A stretch of DNA of 64,000 nucleotides, taken from Microvirga sp. TS319 (GTDB lineage Bacteria > Pseudomonadota > Alphaproteobacteria > Rhizobiales > Beijerinckiaceae). Location: NCBI RefSeq assembly GCF_041276405.1, contig NZ_JBGGGT010000001.1:1666501-1730500 (forward strand), given 5' to 3'. Each line of letters opens with the position of its first letter. Position 1 is the stretch's first letter. Under the pieces are notes generated by a model. It saw only the letters and a list, made by a program, of their open reading frames with translations. It had not been told where the DNA came from and ran no database searches. Position numbers and translations under genes: made by a program. Positions 27,005 through 35,854 of this stretch are shown piece after piece.

Positions 27005-27979
27005 TCACACCTGCTGTCGGGGCCGCTTCAGCCGAGGATTGGACAGGATCGACAGAATGTCGGCGAGCAGATTCAGAAGCACATAAGTCGCTGCAAAGAT
27101 GATGCAGCAGGCCTGTACGACAGGAATGTCACGCTTGGATACCGAGTCGACCAGAAGCTGCCCGAGCCCCGGATAAACAAACACCACCTCGACGACGACG
27201 ACCCCGACGACGAGATAAGCCAGGTTCAGGATGACGACGTTGATGATTGGGGAAAGCGCATTCGGCAGCGCATGCCGGATAACAATGGAGACCGGCGGAA
27301 CGCCTTTGAGATAAGCCATCTCGATATAGGGCGCAGCCATGACGCCAACGAGGGCCGCGCGGGTCATGCGCAACACGTAGGCAATCACGGCCAGAGCTAG
27401 GGTCAAAGCCGGCAATGTCAGCAGCGCGATTCGCTGCATCCAATTCTCTCCGGATCCTACCAACGCGACGGCCGGCAGCCAGCCGAGCTTGACCGCAAAG
27501 ATCGCTACCAGCATGTAAGCGGTGAAGAATTCCGGGAAGGAGATCCCGGCCAGCGACGCCGTGGATGCCACACGATCGAAGACCCGACCGCGATAGACCG
27601 TCGACAGAATGCCGAGGCCGATCCCTATCGGCATCGCAATGGCCGCGGCCGCAAGGGCGAGAACGACCGTATTCCCTAACCGATCAGCGACCAGCTCGAC
27701 CACGGACCGGCCTGTTGCCAAGGAGCGACCGAGATCTCCGTGGAGAAGGTCGACGACCCACGCCACATACCGCGCCGCCGCTGGACGGTCCAAGCCGAGT
27801 TCGTGGCGCAATGCGGCCACGGCCTCGGGTGTTGCTCCCTGACCGAGAACCGCCTCCGCGAGATCGCCAGGCAAAAGCTCCACGGAGAAGAACACGATCA
27901 GTGAAATCGTCAGCAGCGTCGCCAGCCCGAGGGCCAGTCGCTTGGCTGAAATGGAGAGTATGATATTCATCTGCACCAT
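27005..27979 (-). CDS. Dpp/Opp-type ABC transporter permease (DppB-like)
   Basis: Permease of 324 aa with one N-terminal membrane helix, a periplasmic LPGDLAEAVLGQGATPEAVAALR stretch near residue 40 and the core PIGIGLGILSTVYRGRVFDR near 117. The C-terminal VFVYPGLGQLLVDSV is the DppB/OppB signature. It forms the channel with the DppC-like protein and starts 96 bp after the binding-protein gene. Confidence 0.9.
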   Translation of the reverse strand: MVQMNIILSISAKRLALGLATLLTISLIVFFSVELLPGDLAEAVLGQGATPEAVAALRHELGLDRPAAARYVAWVVDLLHGDLGRSLATGRSVVELVADRLGNTVVLALAAAAIAMPIGIGLGILSTVYRGRVFDRVASTASLAGISFPEFFTAYMLVAIFAVKLGWLPAVALVGSGENWMQRIALLTLPALTLALAVIAYVLRMTRAALVGVMAAPYIEMAYLKGVPPVSIVIRHALPNALSPIINVVILNLAYLVVGVVVVEVVFVYPGLGQLLVDSVSKRDIPVVQACCIIFAATYVLLNLLADILSILSNPRLKRPRQQV

Positions 27980-28075
27980 CCCTTCGGGGCGGGTATCATC
28001 TGCCCTGGCGTCGTCCCGAGAAATTGCGCCACCGCAGGCACTCGCCGATGCGGTGGCGCACAGGACCGAAGTGGG

Positions 28076-29626
28076 TCAGGCAAACCACCAGCGCTCGGCG
28101 GCGCGGCTGCCATCGAGCATGTACTCGCCCGACAATTCACCATGCGTCACCTTGCTGCTGACAGCATCGATGAAGTCTGAAAAGGCGAAGATGTTCGATC
28201 CGCCATCGTCGTGAACGATCCTCTGGAGCTCCGCATAAAGCGCGCGGCGCTTTTCGGTGTCGAACTCGCGGCGGGCCTCCTCGACAAGACGGTTGACGCG
28301 ATCGTCGTTCAGCCGGGTTTCGTTCCAGCCTGCCTTGATGCCGTCCGCCGTGTAGACGAGGCTGAATATGACATCCTCATTGACGCGTCCGCTCCACCGG
28401 GTCGCACAGAAGGGCTTCTTCGACCAGACGGAACTCCAATATCCGTCCTCGGGCTCCTTCACCACGTCGATCGTGATGCCCGCCTTCGCCGCATGAGCCT
28501 TGTAGAGCACGGCAGCATCAGTCGCGCCAGTGAATGGGGTGTCGGAAACGTGCAGCTGCACTTTCAGATCCGAAACGCCGGCTTTCTTTAGGTGGAATTT
28601 CGCCCTATCCGGATCATATGACCGTTGCGGGACATCCGCGCTATACATCTGGTAGGCGGGAGACAACGGGTGATCGTTGCCGACCGAACCAAATCCGTTG
28701 AGGATGCGCTTGACGATATCCTCCCGGTCGATCGCAAGTTTCATGGCCAGGCGAACATCGTTGCTCGTAAACGGTCCCTGATCGACCATCATCGGGAAAG
28801 CGAAGTGCGCCTTGCTTTTGACCCGGTTGATCCGGATTGCATTGCTGCGTTGAAGCAGGGAGACCGTCTTCGCATCAACCGAGTTATACGCATCGATCTG
28901 GCCCGTCAGAAGCGCGTTCGCGCGGGCTGTGGCATCCTTCATGCAGATCATCTCAACGGTATCGAAGTGCGCGCGGTCGGCCTTCCAGTAATTCGGATTG
29001 CGGCGCACGACGGACTTCACGCCCGGCTGGAAATGCTCGAGGATGTAGCCCCCGGTACCGACACCCTTATCGAAATCCGTCTCTCCGTTCGGCACGATGT
29101 AAAGGCCAACGGCACTCGTGATGGCCGGGAACCCGACATTGGCGTCCTTCAGGTCAAAAATCACGGTGTTGGGCCCATCTGCCTTCATCGAAGCGACCTG
29201 CGCCAGGAGCGGGCGGGCCTGTGACTTTGATCCCTCCTTGAGGTGCAGGTTGAATGAATAGATGACGTCGTCCGCCGTGAAGGGCTTGCCGTTGTGGAAG
29301 GTCACTCCTTTCCGGAGGCTGAAGGTCCAGGTCTTTGCGTCCTTTGAGCCCTTCCAGCTCTCTGCGAGCTCCGGGATCAACACTCCTCCAGGACCGACCT
29401 CGATGAGGTTGTTTCGCAGCTGCCAATGCAGGTTCTGCTGAAACTGCGAGTCCATCAGAGTCGGATCGAGCGTCTCGGACGTGGAAAAATCCGCCATGCC
29501 GATACGCAGCGTTCCACCCTTACGAGGTGATTGCGCCCTCGCCTTGAGCGGCAGCGAACTTGCCAGGGCCAAAGTGCCTGCTCCAAGGAGCAAACCACGC
29601 CTGTCGATGGTGAATGTGTCGTGCAT
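28076..29626 (-). CDS. Dpp/Opp-type solute-binding protein (SBP family 5)
   Basis: Periplasmic binding protein of 516 aa. The N-terminus has a twin-arginine-like signal, TIDRRGLLLGAGTLALASSLP, with likely cleavage after KARAQ. Family-5 patterns are WTFSLRKGVTFHNGKPFTADDVIYSF near residue 95 and AMKLAIDREDIVKRILNG near 295. ATG 29626 has GGAGG 8 nt upstream. First gene of the transporter set; it defines what is imported, but the ligand cannot be read from sequence. A gap of 164 bp separates it from the reductase gene and could carry a promoter. Confidence 0.9.
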   Translation of the reverse strand: MHDTFTIDRRGLLLGAGTLALASSLPLKARAQSPRKGGTLRIGMADFSTSETLDPTLMDSQFQQNLHWQLRNNLIEVGPGGVLIPELAESWKGSKDAKTWTFSLRKGVTFHNGKPFTADDVIYSFNLHLKEGSKSQARPLLAQVASMKADGPNTVIFDLKDANVGFPAITSAVGLYIVPNGETDFDKGVGTGGYILEHFQPGVKSVVRRNPNYWKADRAHFDTVEMICMKDATARANALLTGQIDAYNSVDAKTVSLLQRSNAIRINRVKSKAHFAFPMMVDQGPFTSNDVRLAMKLAIDREDIVKRILNGFGSVGNDHPLSPAYQMYSADVPQRSYDPDRAKFHLKKAGVSDLKVQLHVSDTPFTGATDAAVLYKAHAAKAGITIDVVKEPEDGYWSSVWSKKPFCATRWSGRVNEDVIFSLVYTADGIKAGWNETRLNDDRVNRLVEEARREFDTEKRRALYAELQRIVHDDGGSNIFAFSDFIDAVSSKVTHGELSGEYMLDGSRAAERWWFA

Positions 29627-29790
29627 TGTCTTTCCTCCCGTTCGGATAGATTTTTTGCAGTTTGGCGCAGTTTCGGATGAACTGTCTTCTTGTTGATTTC
29701 TACTTCGCTGATTGTGACCGGTATCTGCTCCTCAAACCGCCCATATTCGAAGTTGCGACGCCCGCGGGCTTGGACGTCACGCCTGCACAT

Positions 29791-30999
29791 TCAAGGAAAA
29801 GCGATCTCGAGGGATGTTACCGGCCTGGAGCAGCACAGGAGCACCTCGCCGGGACCGGGCGGCGTCAGCGGTTCCTCGAAGTATTCGATTTCGCCGCTGA
29901 GGAGGCGGCTGGTACACGTGCTGCAGACACCAGCACGACAACTGAAAGGCGGCTCAAGGCCCACGGATTCGGCAAGTTCCAGGAGCGATCGGGCACCATC
30001 CGGCCAAGGTATGGGCGCAGCAGAACCGTTGAAACTCACGGTTACTTCTGCACTTTCGTCTTTCTGAGCAGGGTCAGGCGCGGGAGAAGGCCTGGTATTG
30101 GGAATGGTCGTCTCTGCAGGGGACGGGCGCTCGTCGTCAGTGGCGAGAACCGTGGCCGGTCCGAAAAACTCGTAATGAATGCGCTGCTTTGGAATACCGA
30201 GTCCGCGAAGCAGCGAGTAGTTCGCCTGCATGAAGCCAGCCGGGCCGCACATATAGACGTCATAATCGTCCAGTGGCAGGAGCGCCTGCAGTGTCTCCTT
30301 CGTGATCAGGCCCTTGCTATCGTATGCTCCGGCGGCCTCATCCGCGTCCGTCGGCACACGATAGCAAAAGTGAATCCTGATGCCGGAACGGCTTGAAGCC
30401 AGAGCGAGGACCTCGTCTCTCAGAGCGTGAACCCTGCCGTTCTCGCAGGCATGGACGAAGAACACCGGCCTTTCGGTATCGGATGCGAGCTCGTGCAGCA
30501 TACTGACCACCGGCGTCAGGCCGACGCCCCCGCTCAAAAGAACGACCGGCCGGAGGCTTGTACGATCGAGGCAGAATTCGCCGCGCGGCCCATGGAGCGA
30601 CACGACGGTTCCGATCTCCGCGTTATGAAGATAGCTGGATCCCACCCCCTCCGGGGCGTCCGGCAGATGTGGCGGCGGCATTTCGCGTTTCACGCTAATT
30701 CGGAATCGATGTGTGAGCCTGCAACTGCTGGAGATACTGTAGTGACGGAGCAAGTTCCCGGAACCGCTTGGGTCCGGCAAGCGCATGACGATGAACTGTC
30801 CGGGGATGAATGGTCTGATGGCCGACCCACATACGGGGGTCAGTTCAAGAGACATAATCGTTTCGCTTTCGCGGCGCTTTGCGACGATCTTGTAGTTGGA
30901 GAAGGACGTCTCTGTCGGTTCAGGATTCATCGGATCGGTCAGGTATGAAGGGATGATCGGGGGCCGAGCGGCCACGGAAGGCACGGTTGCGCCCTCCAT
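29791..30999 (-). CDS. Oxygenase reductase component (FAD/NAD domain plus C-terminal plant-type [2Fe-2S])
   Basis: Reductase of 402 aa. The FNR-like part shows RHYSISSSC near residue 85 (flavin), GGVGLTPVVSM near 155 (NAD(P)H) and CGPAGFM near 250. The C-terminal ferredoxin domain has CRAGVCSTC (residues about 363-371) and a last cysteine in LLCCSRP. The long proline/acid-rich linker near 280-310 joins the two. It lies 19 bp after the Rieske gene and should feed it electrons, as in VanAB and betaine-demethylase systems. The start is uncertain: no good ribosome site is seen at 30999. Confidence 0.88.
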   Translation of the reverse strand: MEGATVPSVAARPPIIPSYLTDPMNPEPTETSFSNYKIVAKRRESETIMSLELTPVCGSAIRPFIPGQFIVMRLPDPSGSGNLLRHYSISSSCRLTHRFRISVKREMPPPHLPDAPEGVGSSYLHNAEIGTVVSLHGPRGEFCLDRTSLRPVVLLSGGVGLTPVVSMLHELASDTERPVFFVHACENGRVHALRDEVLALASSRSGIRIHFCYRVPTDADEAAGAYDSKGLITKETLQALLPLDDYDVYMCGPAGFMQANYSLLRGLGIPKQRIHYEFFGPATVLATDDERPSPAETTIPNTRPSPAPDPAQKDESAEVTVSFNGSAAPIPWPDGARSLLELAESVGLEPPFSCRAGVCSTCTSRLLSGEIEYFEEPLTPPGPGEVLLCCSRPVTSLEIAFP

Positions 31000-31018
31000 G
31001 GCCGGAACGCTGGTGAAC

Positions 31019-32056
31019 CTATTCAGCAGCCATTGGCTGCTCGGCCTCTGCGCTGATTAGCTGACTGAGGCGCTTGCGAAAGCGCAGTGGACCCGCATCG
31101 ATCTGGAGGTCGAGGTTGGGCGTACGTTTACTCGCCATGCCTTCGTGGACGGCCGTCAGGACGACTCGATCCTCCTCGAAGGCACCGCGCACCGACTTGG
31201 CGAACTCGCGCGACGTTTCCTCATTGTCTGCATCGAAATTGCGCATTTGGAACCAGAAGTATCGCGTTCTGTTTTCATCGACGGGCGTCATGAAGTTGTA
31301 CGAGTCCATCAGGAACACGTCTTCATGCAGCGGCCCGTCGGAGCCACCTGTGCCTGCGGGCGTGAAGATTGCCTTGATGATGGCATGGCTCGGGAATCTG
31401 ACCTCGTAATGCTGTTTGCGGTCGCTGTTCCCTCTGAACTTCACGAATTTGGCGTAGAAGGGGGCGACCTCCACGTCCATCATCCAGCGCGAGACGATGA
31501 CGCCGTCGCTGGTCACTTCAGTCTGGAGCGGCGCCTCCTCGCAGGCTGAGCTTCCGAACGACGATTGATGAACCCAGGCGACATGGGACGGGTCCAGGAG
31601 ATTGTCGGTCATGTAGAGATAATTGCAATCGATGACCATGGACTCGCCACGGTTGACGCCCCAGGTCGGATTCCCCCAATGCTCGACCTGGAAGATCGTC
31701 GCCGGATCGGCGAGTTCCGGCCGTCCCATCCAGACCCAGAGCAATCCATAGCGCTCCACGATGGGGTAGCTGCGGACCCGGGCGATGTGGGGGACACGCT
31801 CCGCACCTGGCACGCGTGTGCAGGTGCCGGTGCAATCGAAAGTCAGTCCGTGATAACCGCATTCGACCTGATCGCCTTTCAGGCGTCCCATGGAGAGCGG
31901 GAGCTTCCGGTGAGGACAGGCATCCTCGAGCGCGGCCGGCTCGCCATTCTCCTTGCGGTAGAGGACAATCTTCTCGCCCAACATCTCGACCGGTTGCAAA
32001 GAGCGGGTGACCTCGTGGTCCCATGCGGCTACGTACCAAGAATTCCTAAGAAACAT
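31019..32056 (-). CDS. Rieske non-heme iron oxygenase, catalytic subunit (VanA-like)
   Basis: Ring-hydroxylating/demethylating oxygenase alpha subunit of 345 aa. The Rieske [2Fe-2S] ligands are in CPHRKLPLS (near residue 46) and CGYHG (near 66). The mononuclear iron site has the classic spacing D-x3-D-x2-H-x4-H in DNLLDPSHVAWVH near residue 155. Chain length and sequence type are those of VanA-like O- or N-demethylases rather than dihydroxylating dioxygenases. First gene of the minus-strand cluster, with a GcvA-like LysR gene divergent. The substrate is unknown. Confidence 0.9.
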   Translation of the reverse strand: MFLRNSWYVAAWDHEVTRSLQPVEMLGEKIVLYRKENGEPAALEDACPHRKLPLSMGRLKGDQVECGYHGLTFDCTGTCTRVPGAERVPHIARVRSYPIVERYGLLWVWMGRPELADPATIFQVEHWGNPTWGVNRGESMVIDCNYLYMTDNLLDPSHVAWVHQSSFGSSACEEAPLQTEVTSDGVIVSRWMMDVEVAPFYAKFVKFRGNSDRKQHYEVRFPSHAIIKAIFTPAGTGGSDGPLHEDVFLMDSYNFMTPVDENRTRYFWFQMRNFDADNEETSREFAKSVRGAFEEDRVVLTAVHEGMASKRTPNLDLQIDAGPLRFRKRLSQLISAEAEQPMAAE

Positions 32057-32205
32057 CGCGACGTCTTCCCTTTGGACTGAACCCTTGCTGCGTCACCGAG
32101 AATGAACGTGGGAGAACGCACCCACAACCGGGCGCCCGCTGAGATTGTTTTTAGAAAAGCTAAAGACTAGAATGTCGATATGGTGCCGTCCGGCACTTCG
32201 ATCCG

Positions 32206-33153
32206 GTGATGCGAATGGCCGAATTGCCCCCTCTTCGTGCGCTCCAGGCTTTCGAGGCCGTCGGTCGTTGCGGGAACATGACCAAGGCTTCCCGAGAGCT
32301 GAACGTTTCGCCCGGCGCCGTAAGCCAGCAAATCCGGCTCCTGGAGGAAAAGCTTGGCCTGCAGCTCGTCGTCCGGAGCACAACCAGTCTGGCGCTGACC
32401 GACATCGGAAAGCGGTACTACAGAACGATCACGAAGGGTTTCGAGGAGTTCCGCCGGGCCCAGGCGGAGATCGAGCGCGCCCGCTGGTCGAGCGGCCTCG
32501 TCATCAGTGCCCTTCCCTCGCTCGCCAGCAAGTGGCTAGCGACCCTTATTTTCGAATGGCAGCACAGTTTCCCGGACCTGAGCGTCCATTTGGAGGGAAC
32601 TCACCTCGAACCGCGGCTGGAGGAGGATTGTACGGATTTCCGCATCACTTATGGCGATCGCGTGAGGAATTACGACAGCTCGGTCATGCTGTTCACCGAC
32701 AGCGTCATTCCCGTCTGCAGCCCCAAGCTGCTGGAGTCCGGTCCTCCGCTGAAGACGCCGGCCGATCTCCTGGCCTATCCTCTTCTGAGCATCGACTGGC
32801 AGCCTCAATTCCCGTCGCCGCCGACATGGCAGGATTGGCTGAAGCAGCTCGGCGTCGGTTGTAACGGCCTGCGCCATTCATTCGTGTTTTCACTCTCCAG
32901 TGTTGCCATCGAGGCGGCAGTCGAGGGACGCGGCTTTACCCTAGGCCAATGTGCCATGATAGCCGAGGATTTGCGCGCGGGCCGGCTCGCTGCGCCCTTC
33001 CCTCAGAAGCTTCGGCTATCATCTCCCTACTTCCTTGCGTGGAACGGTCCGGTCTTCAACAAGAACGGTGCACGGGAATTTCACCGCTGGATCGTCGGAC
33101 GAGCACGGCGGCAGGAGTTGCTGAACGAACTCGTCGGAAAGCAGGATCAATGA
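32206..33153 (+). CDS. LysR-family regulator, GcvA-like
   Basis: LysR-type regulator of 315 aa. N-terminal helix-turn-helix (PPLRALQAFEAVGRCGNMTKASRELNVSPGAVSQQIR, split here across residues 6-44) is of the GcvA subgroup; the rest is a substrate-binding domain. It is divergent from the Rieske gene with a 150-bp gap that contains an imperfect inverted repeat TTTTTAG-N5-CTAAAGA at 32148-32166, a candidate binding site. GTG 32206, ATG 32209 and ATG 32215 are all possible starts. It most likely controls the oxygenase-transporter cluster. Confidence 0.88.
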   Translation: MMRMAELPPLRALQAFEAVGRCGNMTKASRELNVSPGAVSQQIRLLEEKLGLQLVVRSTTSLALTDIGKRYYRTITKGFEEFRRAQAEIERARWSSGLVISALPSLASKWLATLIFEWQHSFPDLSVHLEGTHLEPRLEEDCTDFRITYGDRVRNYDSSVMLFTDSVIPVCSPKLLESGPPLKTPADLLAYPLLSIDWQPQFPSPPTWQDWLKQLGVGCNGLRHSFVFSLSSVAIEAAVEGRGFTLGQCAMIAEDLRAGRLAAPFPQKLRLSSPYFLAWNGPVFNKNGAREFHRWIVGRARRQELLNELVGKQDQ

Positions 33154-33228
33154 AGCTTCACCCCGATCGATAAGTGATCGAACCTCTTATTCTACCGTCT
33201 CGGTTCGTCGGTATGTGCGGCCTGCCGC

Positions 33229-34419
33229 TCAAGCCTCCCGCGGCAGGACACGGTTCGCCAGCTCGACCCAGTACGAGACCCCATAAGGAATCGCTTCATC
33301 GTTGAAATCGTAAGATGGGTTGTGAACCGGAGCGCTGTCGCCGTTGCCGACGAAGATGTAGGCACCGGGCACCCGGCGCAGGACGAAGGCGAAATCCTCG
33401 GATCCCATCTGGGGCCTGATCATGACGTTCGTATTCTCTGCACCTGCGACGGCTCGCATGGCGTCGATGGCAATTTCCGTTTCGGCATGATGATTGATCA
33501 GGGGCGGATAAGGCGTCAGCGGCGGGCGGCTGATCTCGACCGTGGTTCCGAACGCCTCAGCCGTCCGCGCGCAGATGCGCCGCAATTCCTCATGGATGAT
33601 CGAGGAGGCAGCTTCTGAGAAGGTCCGGATGTTGCAGCGCATCTCGACCTTGTCAGGAATAACGTTCCAGGCATCGCCGCCATGAATGGATGTTATGGAG
33701 ACCACAGCCGTCTCAAGCGGGTCGAGGGCTCGTGAGACGATGGTTTGAACCGCACAGATGATATGGCCCGCAGCGACAATCGCATCGCGGGTCTTGTGAG
33801 GCTGAGCGGCGTGACCTCCCGTTCCCGCCACCGTGATAAGCACTCCGTCCGCCGATGCCATGGCCGGGCCACGCACCACGCCGAATTGGCCCAACGGCAT
33901 TCCCGGCCAATTGTGCAGCGCATAGGCCGCTTTGACAGGAAAGCGATCCAGCATGCCGTCATCGATCATCGCCTGCGCGCCCGCACCTCCCTCTTCGGCG
34001 GGCTGGAAGCAAAAGACGAGCGTGCCGTCGAAGGCGCGTGTCTCTGCCAGGTGGCGAGCGGCGCCGAGCAGCATGACGGTGTGGCCGTCGTGACCGCAGG
34101 CATGCATGCGTCCAGCGACCGTAGAGGCATGTGCAACGGCCGTCGCCTCCGTCATTGGGAGAGCATCCATATCCGCGCGGAACAGGACGCGCTTTTCGGC
34201 CGCGTGCGCCGGTCCGCCGATACCATGCAGGATGCCCAGGATACCCGATCCTCCAACCCCCTCGGTAACCTCATCGAGCTCAAATTCACGAAGCCGTGCG
34301 GCGACCATGCCGGCCGTTCGTGGCAGATCGTACATCAGCTCCGGATGCCGGTGAAGGTCGCGGCGCCAATCCGTCAGCTCGGTGAGCATGGCAGAAATTG
34401 CCGTTACGGTCGCGTTCAT
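33229..34419 (-). CDS. M20-family amidohydrolase (hippurate-hydrolase-like)
   Basis: Metal-dependent aminoacylase/carboxypeptidase of the M20D group, about 396 aa. It shows LFRADMDALPM near residue 80, the metal site HACGHDGHTVML near 105 and the catalytic EEGGAGA near 140. ATG 34419 is preferred over the opening at 34437 because AAGGA lies just upstream. Enzymes of this group cut N-acyl or N-aminoacyl amino acids. It is convergent with the LysR gene and followed upstream by a second M20 gene, separated by palindromic repeats. Confidence 0.88.
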   Translation of the reverse strand: MNATVTAISAMLTELTDWRRDLHRHPELMYDLPRTAGMVAARLREFELDEVTEGVGGSGILGILHGIGGPAHAAEKRVLFRADMDALPMTEATAVAHASTVAGRMHACGHDGHTVMLLGAARHLAETRAFDGTLVFCFQPAEEGGAGAQAMIDDGMLDRFPVKAAYALHNWPGMPLGQFGVVRGPAMASADGVLITVAGTGGHAAQPHKTRDAIVAAGHIICAVQTIVSRALDPLETAVVSITSIHGGDAWNVIPDKVEMRCNIRTFSEAASSIIHEELRRICARTAEAFGTTVEISRPPLTPYPPLINHHAETEIAIDAMRAVAGAENTNVMIRPQMGSEDFAFVLRRVPGAYIFVGNGDSAPVHNPSYDFNDEAIPYGVSYWVELANRVLPREA

Positions 34420-34440
34420 AATCGTTCCTTTGGGCACTTA

Positions 34441-34594
34441 GAGCATCGGACGTGAAGAGTGGACTTGCACTTTTGGATCGATCCGATGCTCCCTTCTGAG
34501 ATGAGCACAGCGTTTGAGCGGACCCGAAGGGCCGGGTCAGCCAATACCGGGTCCACTTTTCGCTAGCGCGGCCCGCCGGGTCCGCACGATGCGC
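34441..34594. repeat. Dispersed palindromic repeat, composite of two units
   Basis: Unit A (34441-34491) runs GAGCATCGGACGTGAA to GATCCGATGCTC. Unit B (about 34515-34594) runs GAGCGGACCCGAAGGGCC through ACCGGGTCCACTTTTCGC to GGGTCCGCACGATGCGC. Both recur elsewhere between 34 and 54 kb. The unit fills the gap between the two M20 genes and can fold as long hairpins. Confidence 0.85.
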
Positions 34595-34612
34595 CAGGAT
34601 ATGGAATGATGA

Positions 34613-35785
34613 TCATCCGAGGAGATGGCGAACAGTCCGCATGAACACGCGGGAGCCGATTTCGATCAGGCCGTCGGGAAAGTCGTAATCGGGGTTGTGA
34701 AGGCGTGGGTGGTTCTCACCTGCACCGAGAAAGAACATGGCGGCAGGGGCGCTCTGCCCGAAACGCCCGAAATCCTCCGACCCCCGCAGAGGCAGATGAC
34801 CGGAGTCGTGTGGGATTCCCTCCGCATCGAGTGCACGGCGCAGATGGGCAACCGCCGCCGATGCGTTCTCCACCATGTCGAATACGTCATCATAATCGAG
34901 CTCGACGCGAAGATTCATTTTGTCCGCGATGCGATACGCCAAATTCTCGGCCTGTGCGCACAAACCGGCCATCCGGTCGTCCGTCAGGGTCCGCAGCGTT
35001 ATCCAGATCTCCGCACAGCCGGGCGCAATTCCGAAAGCGGGCTCGCCCATCTTCGCGTGCGTCACCGTGACCATGGTGAACGACCGGTCCATCCGCTCGC
35101 CCTTTCCGAGAGCCGTGAGGGCCGGCATCAGGCTTGCCACGGCGGCCATCGGTGAGTTTCCGGTCTCGGGCTGAGAGGCATGCGCGGTCTTGCCCAGGAG
35201 CCTGATGCGCATCCCCCTCGACGCACAGTTCACCGGACCCTCGGCGAGCGCGACCTGGCCGAGCGGGATACCCGGCATGTTGTGGCATGAGAACGCGAGA
35301 TCGGGCGCGATCTCTCTGTAGCGGGAATCACGCACGACGGCGGCGGCTCCCGATCCATTCTCTTCGGCAGGCTGGAACATCAGCACCACCCGGCCTCGGA
35401 GCGGGCGTTGTCTCCCGAGGCCGCGCGCCAAAGCCGCCAGGATCGCCATGTGCCCGTCGTGCCCGCAGAGATGGGCCTTGCCCGGTACGGTGGACCGATG
35501 GGGAACTTCCGAGACCTCATCGATCGGCAGGGCATCCAGTTCGGACCGGAACAAAATCGTCGGTCCGGGCTCGAGCCCGCGATAGATCATCGCGACACCA
35601 TGCCCTCCCAATCCGGTCATTACTCCATCGGGCTCCGTCTGCGCCAGAAACGCGCAGACCTCGCGAGCCGTCCTCTCTTCCTCACCGGACAGCTCCGGCA
35701 TGCGGTGGAGCTGACGCCGCCACTCGATAATCTCCGTCAGATCAGTGCGGGACAGAAAAGAGGAGCCATTTGCGGGAGTCGACAT
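34613..35785 (-). CDS. M20-family amidohydrolase, second copy
   Basis: About 390 aa, same M20D group as the neighbour but clearly diverged. It has LFRSELDALPIDE near residue 80, metal site HLCGHDGHMAIL near 107 and PAEENGSGA near 140. ATG 35785 is chosen because GGA lies 8 nt upstream; the frame opens at 35794. It is 60 bp downstream of the MFS transporter gene on the same strand, so the two are probably co-transcribed: import of an N-acyl compound and hydrolysis. Confidence 0.88.
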   Translation of the reverse strand: MSTPANGSSFLSRTDLTEIIEWRRQLHRMPELSGEEERTAREVCAFLAQTEPDGVMTGLGGHGVAMIYRGLEPGPTILFRSELDALPIDEVSEVPHRSTVPGKAHLCGHDGHMAILAALARGLGRQRPLRGRVVLMFQPAEENGSGAAAVVRDSRYREIAPDLAFSCHNMPGIPLGQVALAEGPVNCASRGMRIRLLGKTAHASQPETGNSPMAAVASLMPALTALGKGERMDRSFTMVTVTHAKMGEPAFGIAPGCAEIWITLRTLTDDRMAGLCAQAENLAYRIADKMNLRVELDYDDVFDMVENASAAVAHLRRALDAEGIPHDSGHLPLRGSEDFGRFGQSAPAAMFFLGAGENHPRLHNPDYDFPDGLIEIGSRVFMRTVRHLLG

Positions 35786-35854
35786 GAAGATCATCCAAGT
35801 AACACGAAATCGGAATTGGCTTCGCCCGGCATGGATGCGGGGCGAGCCAGCATC

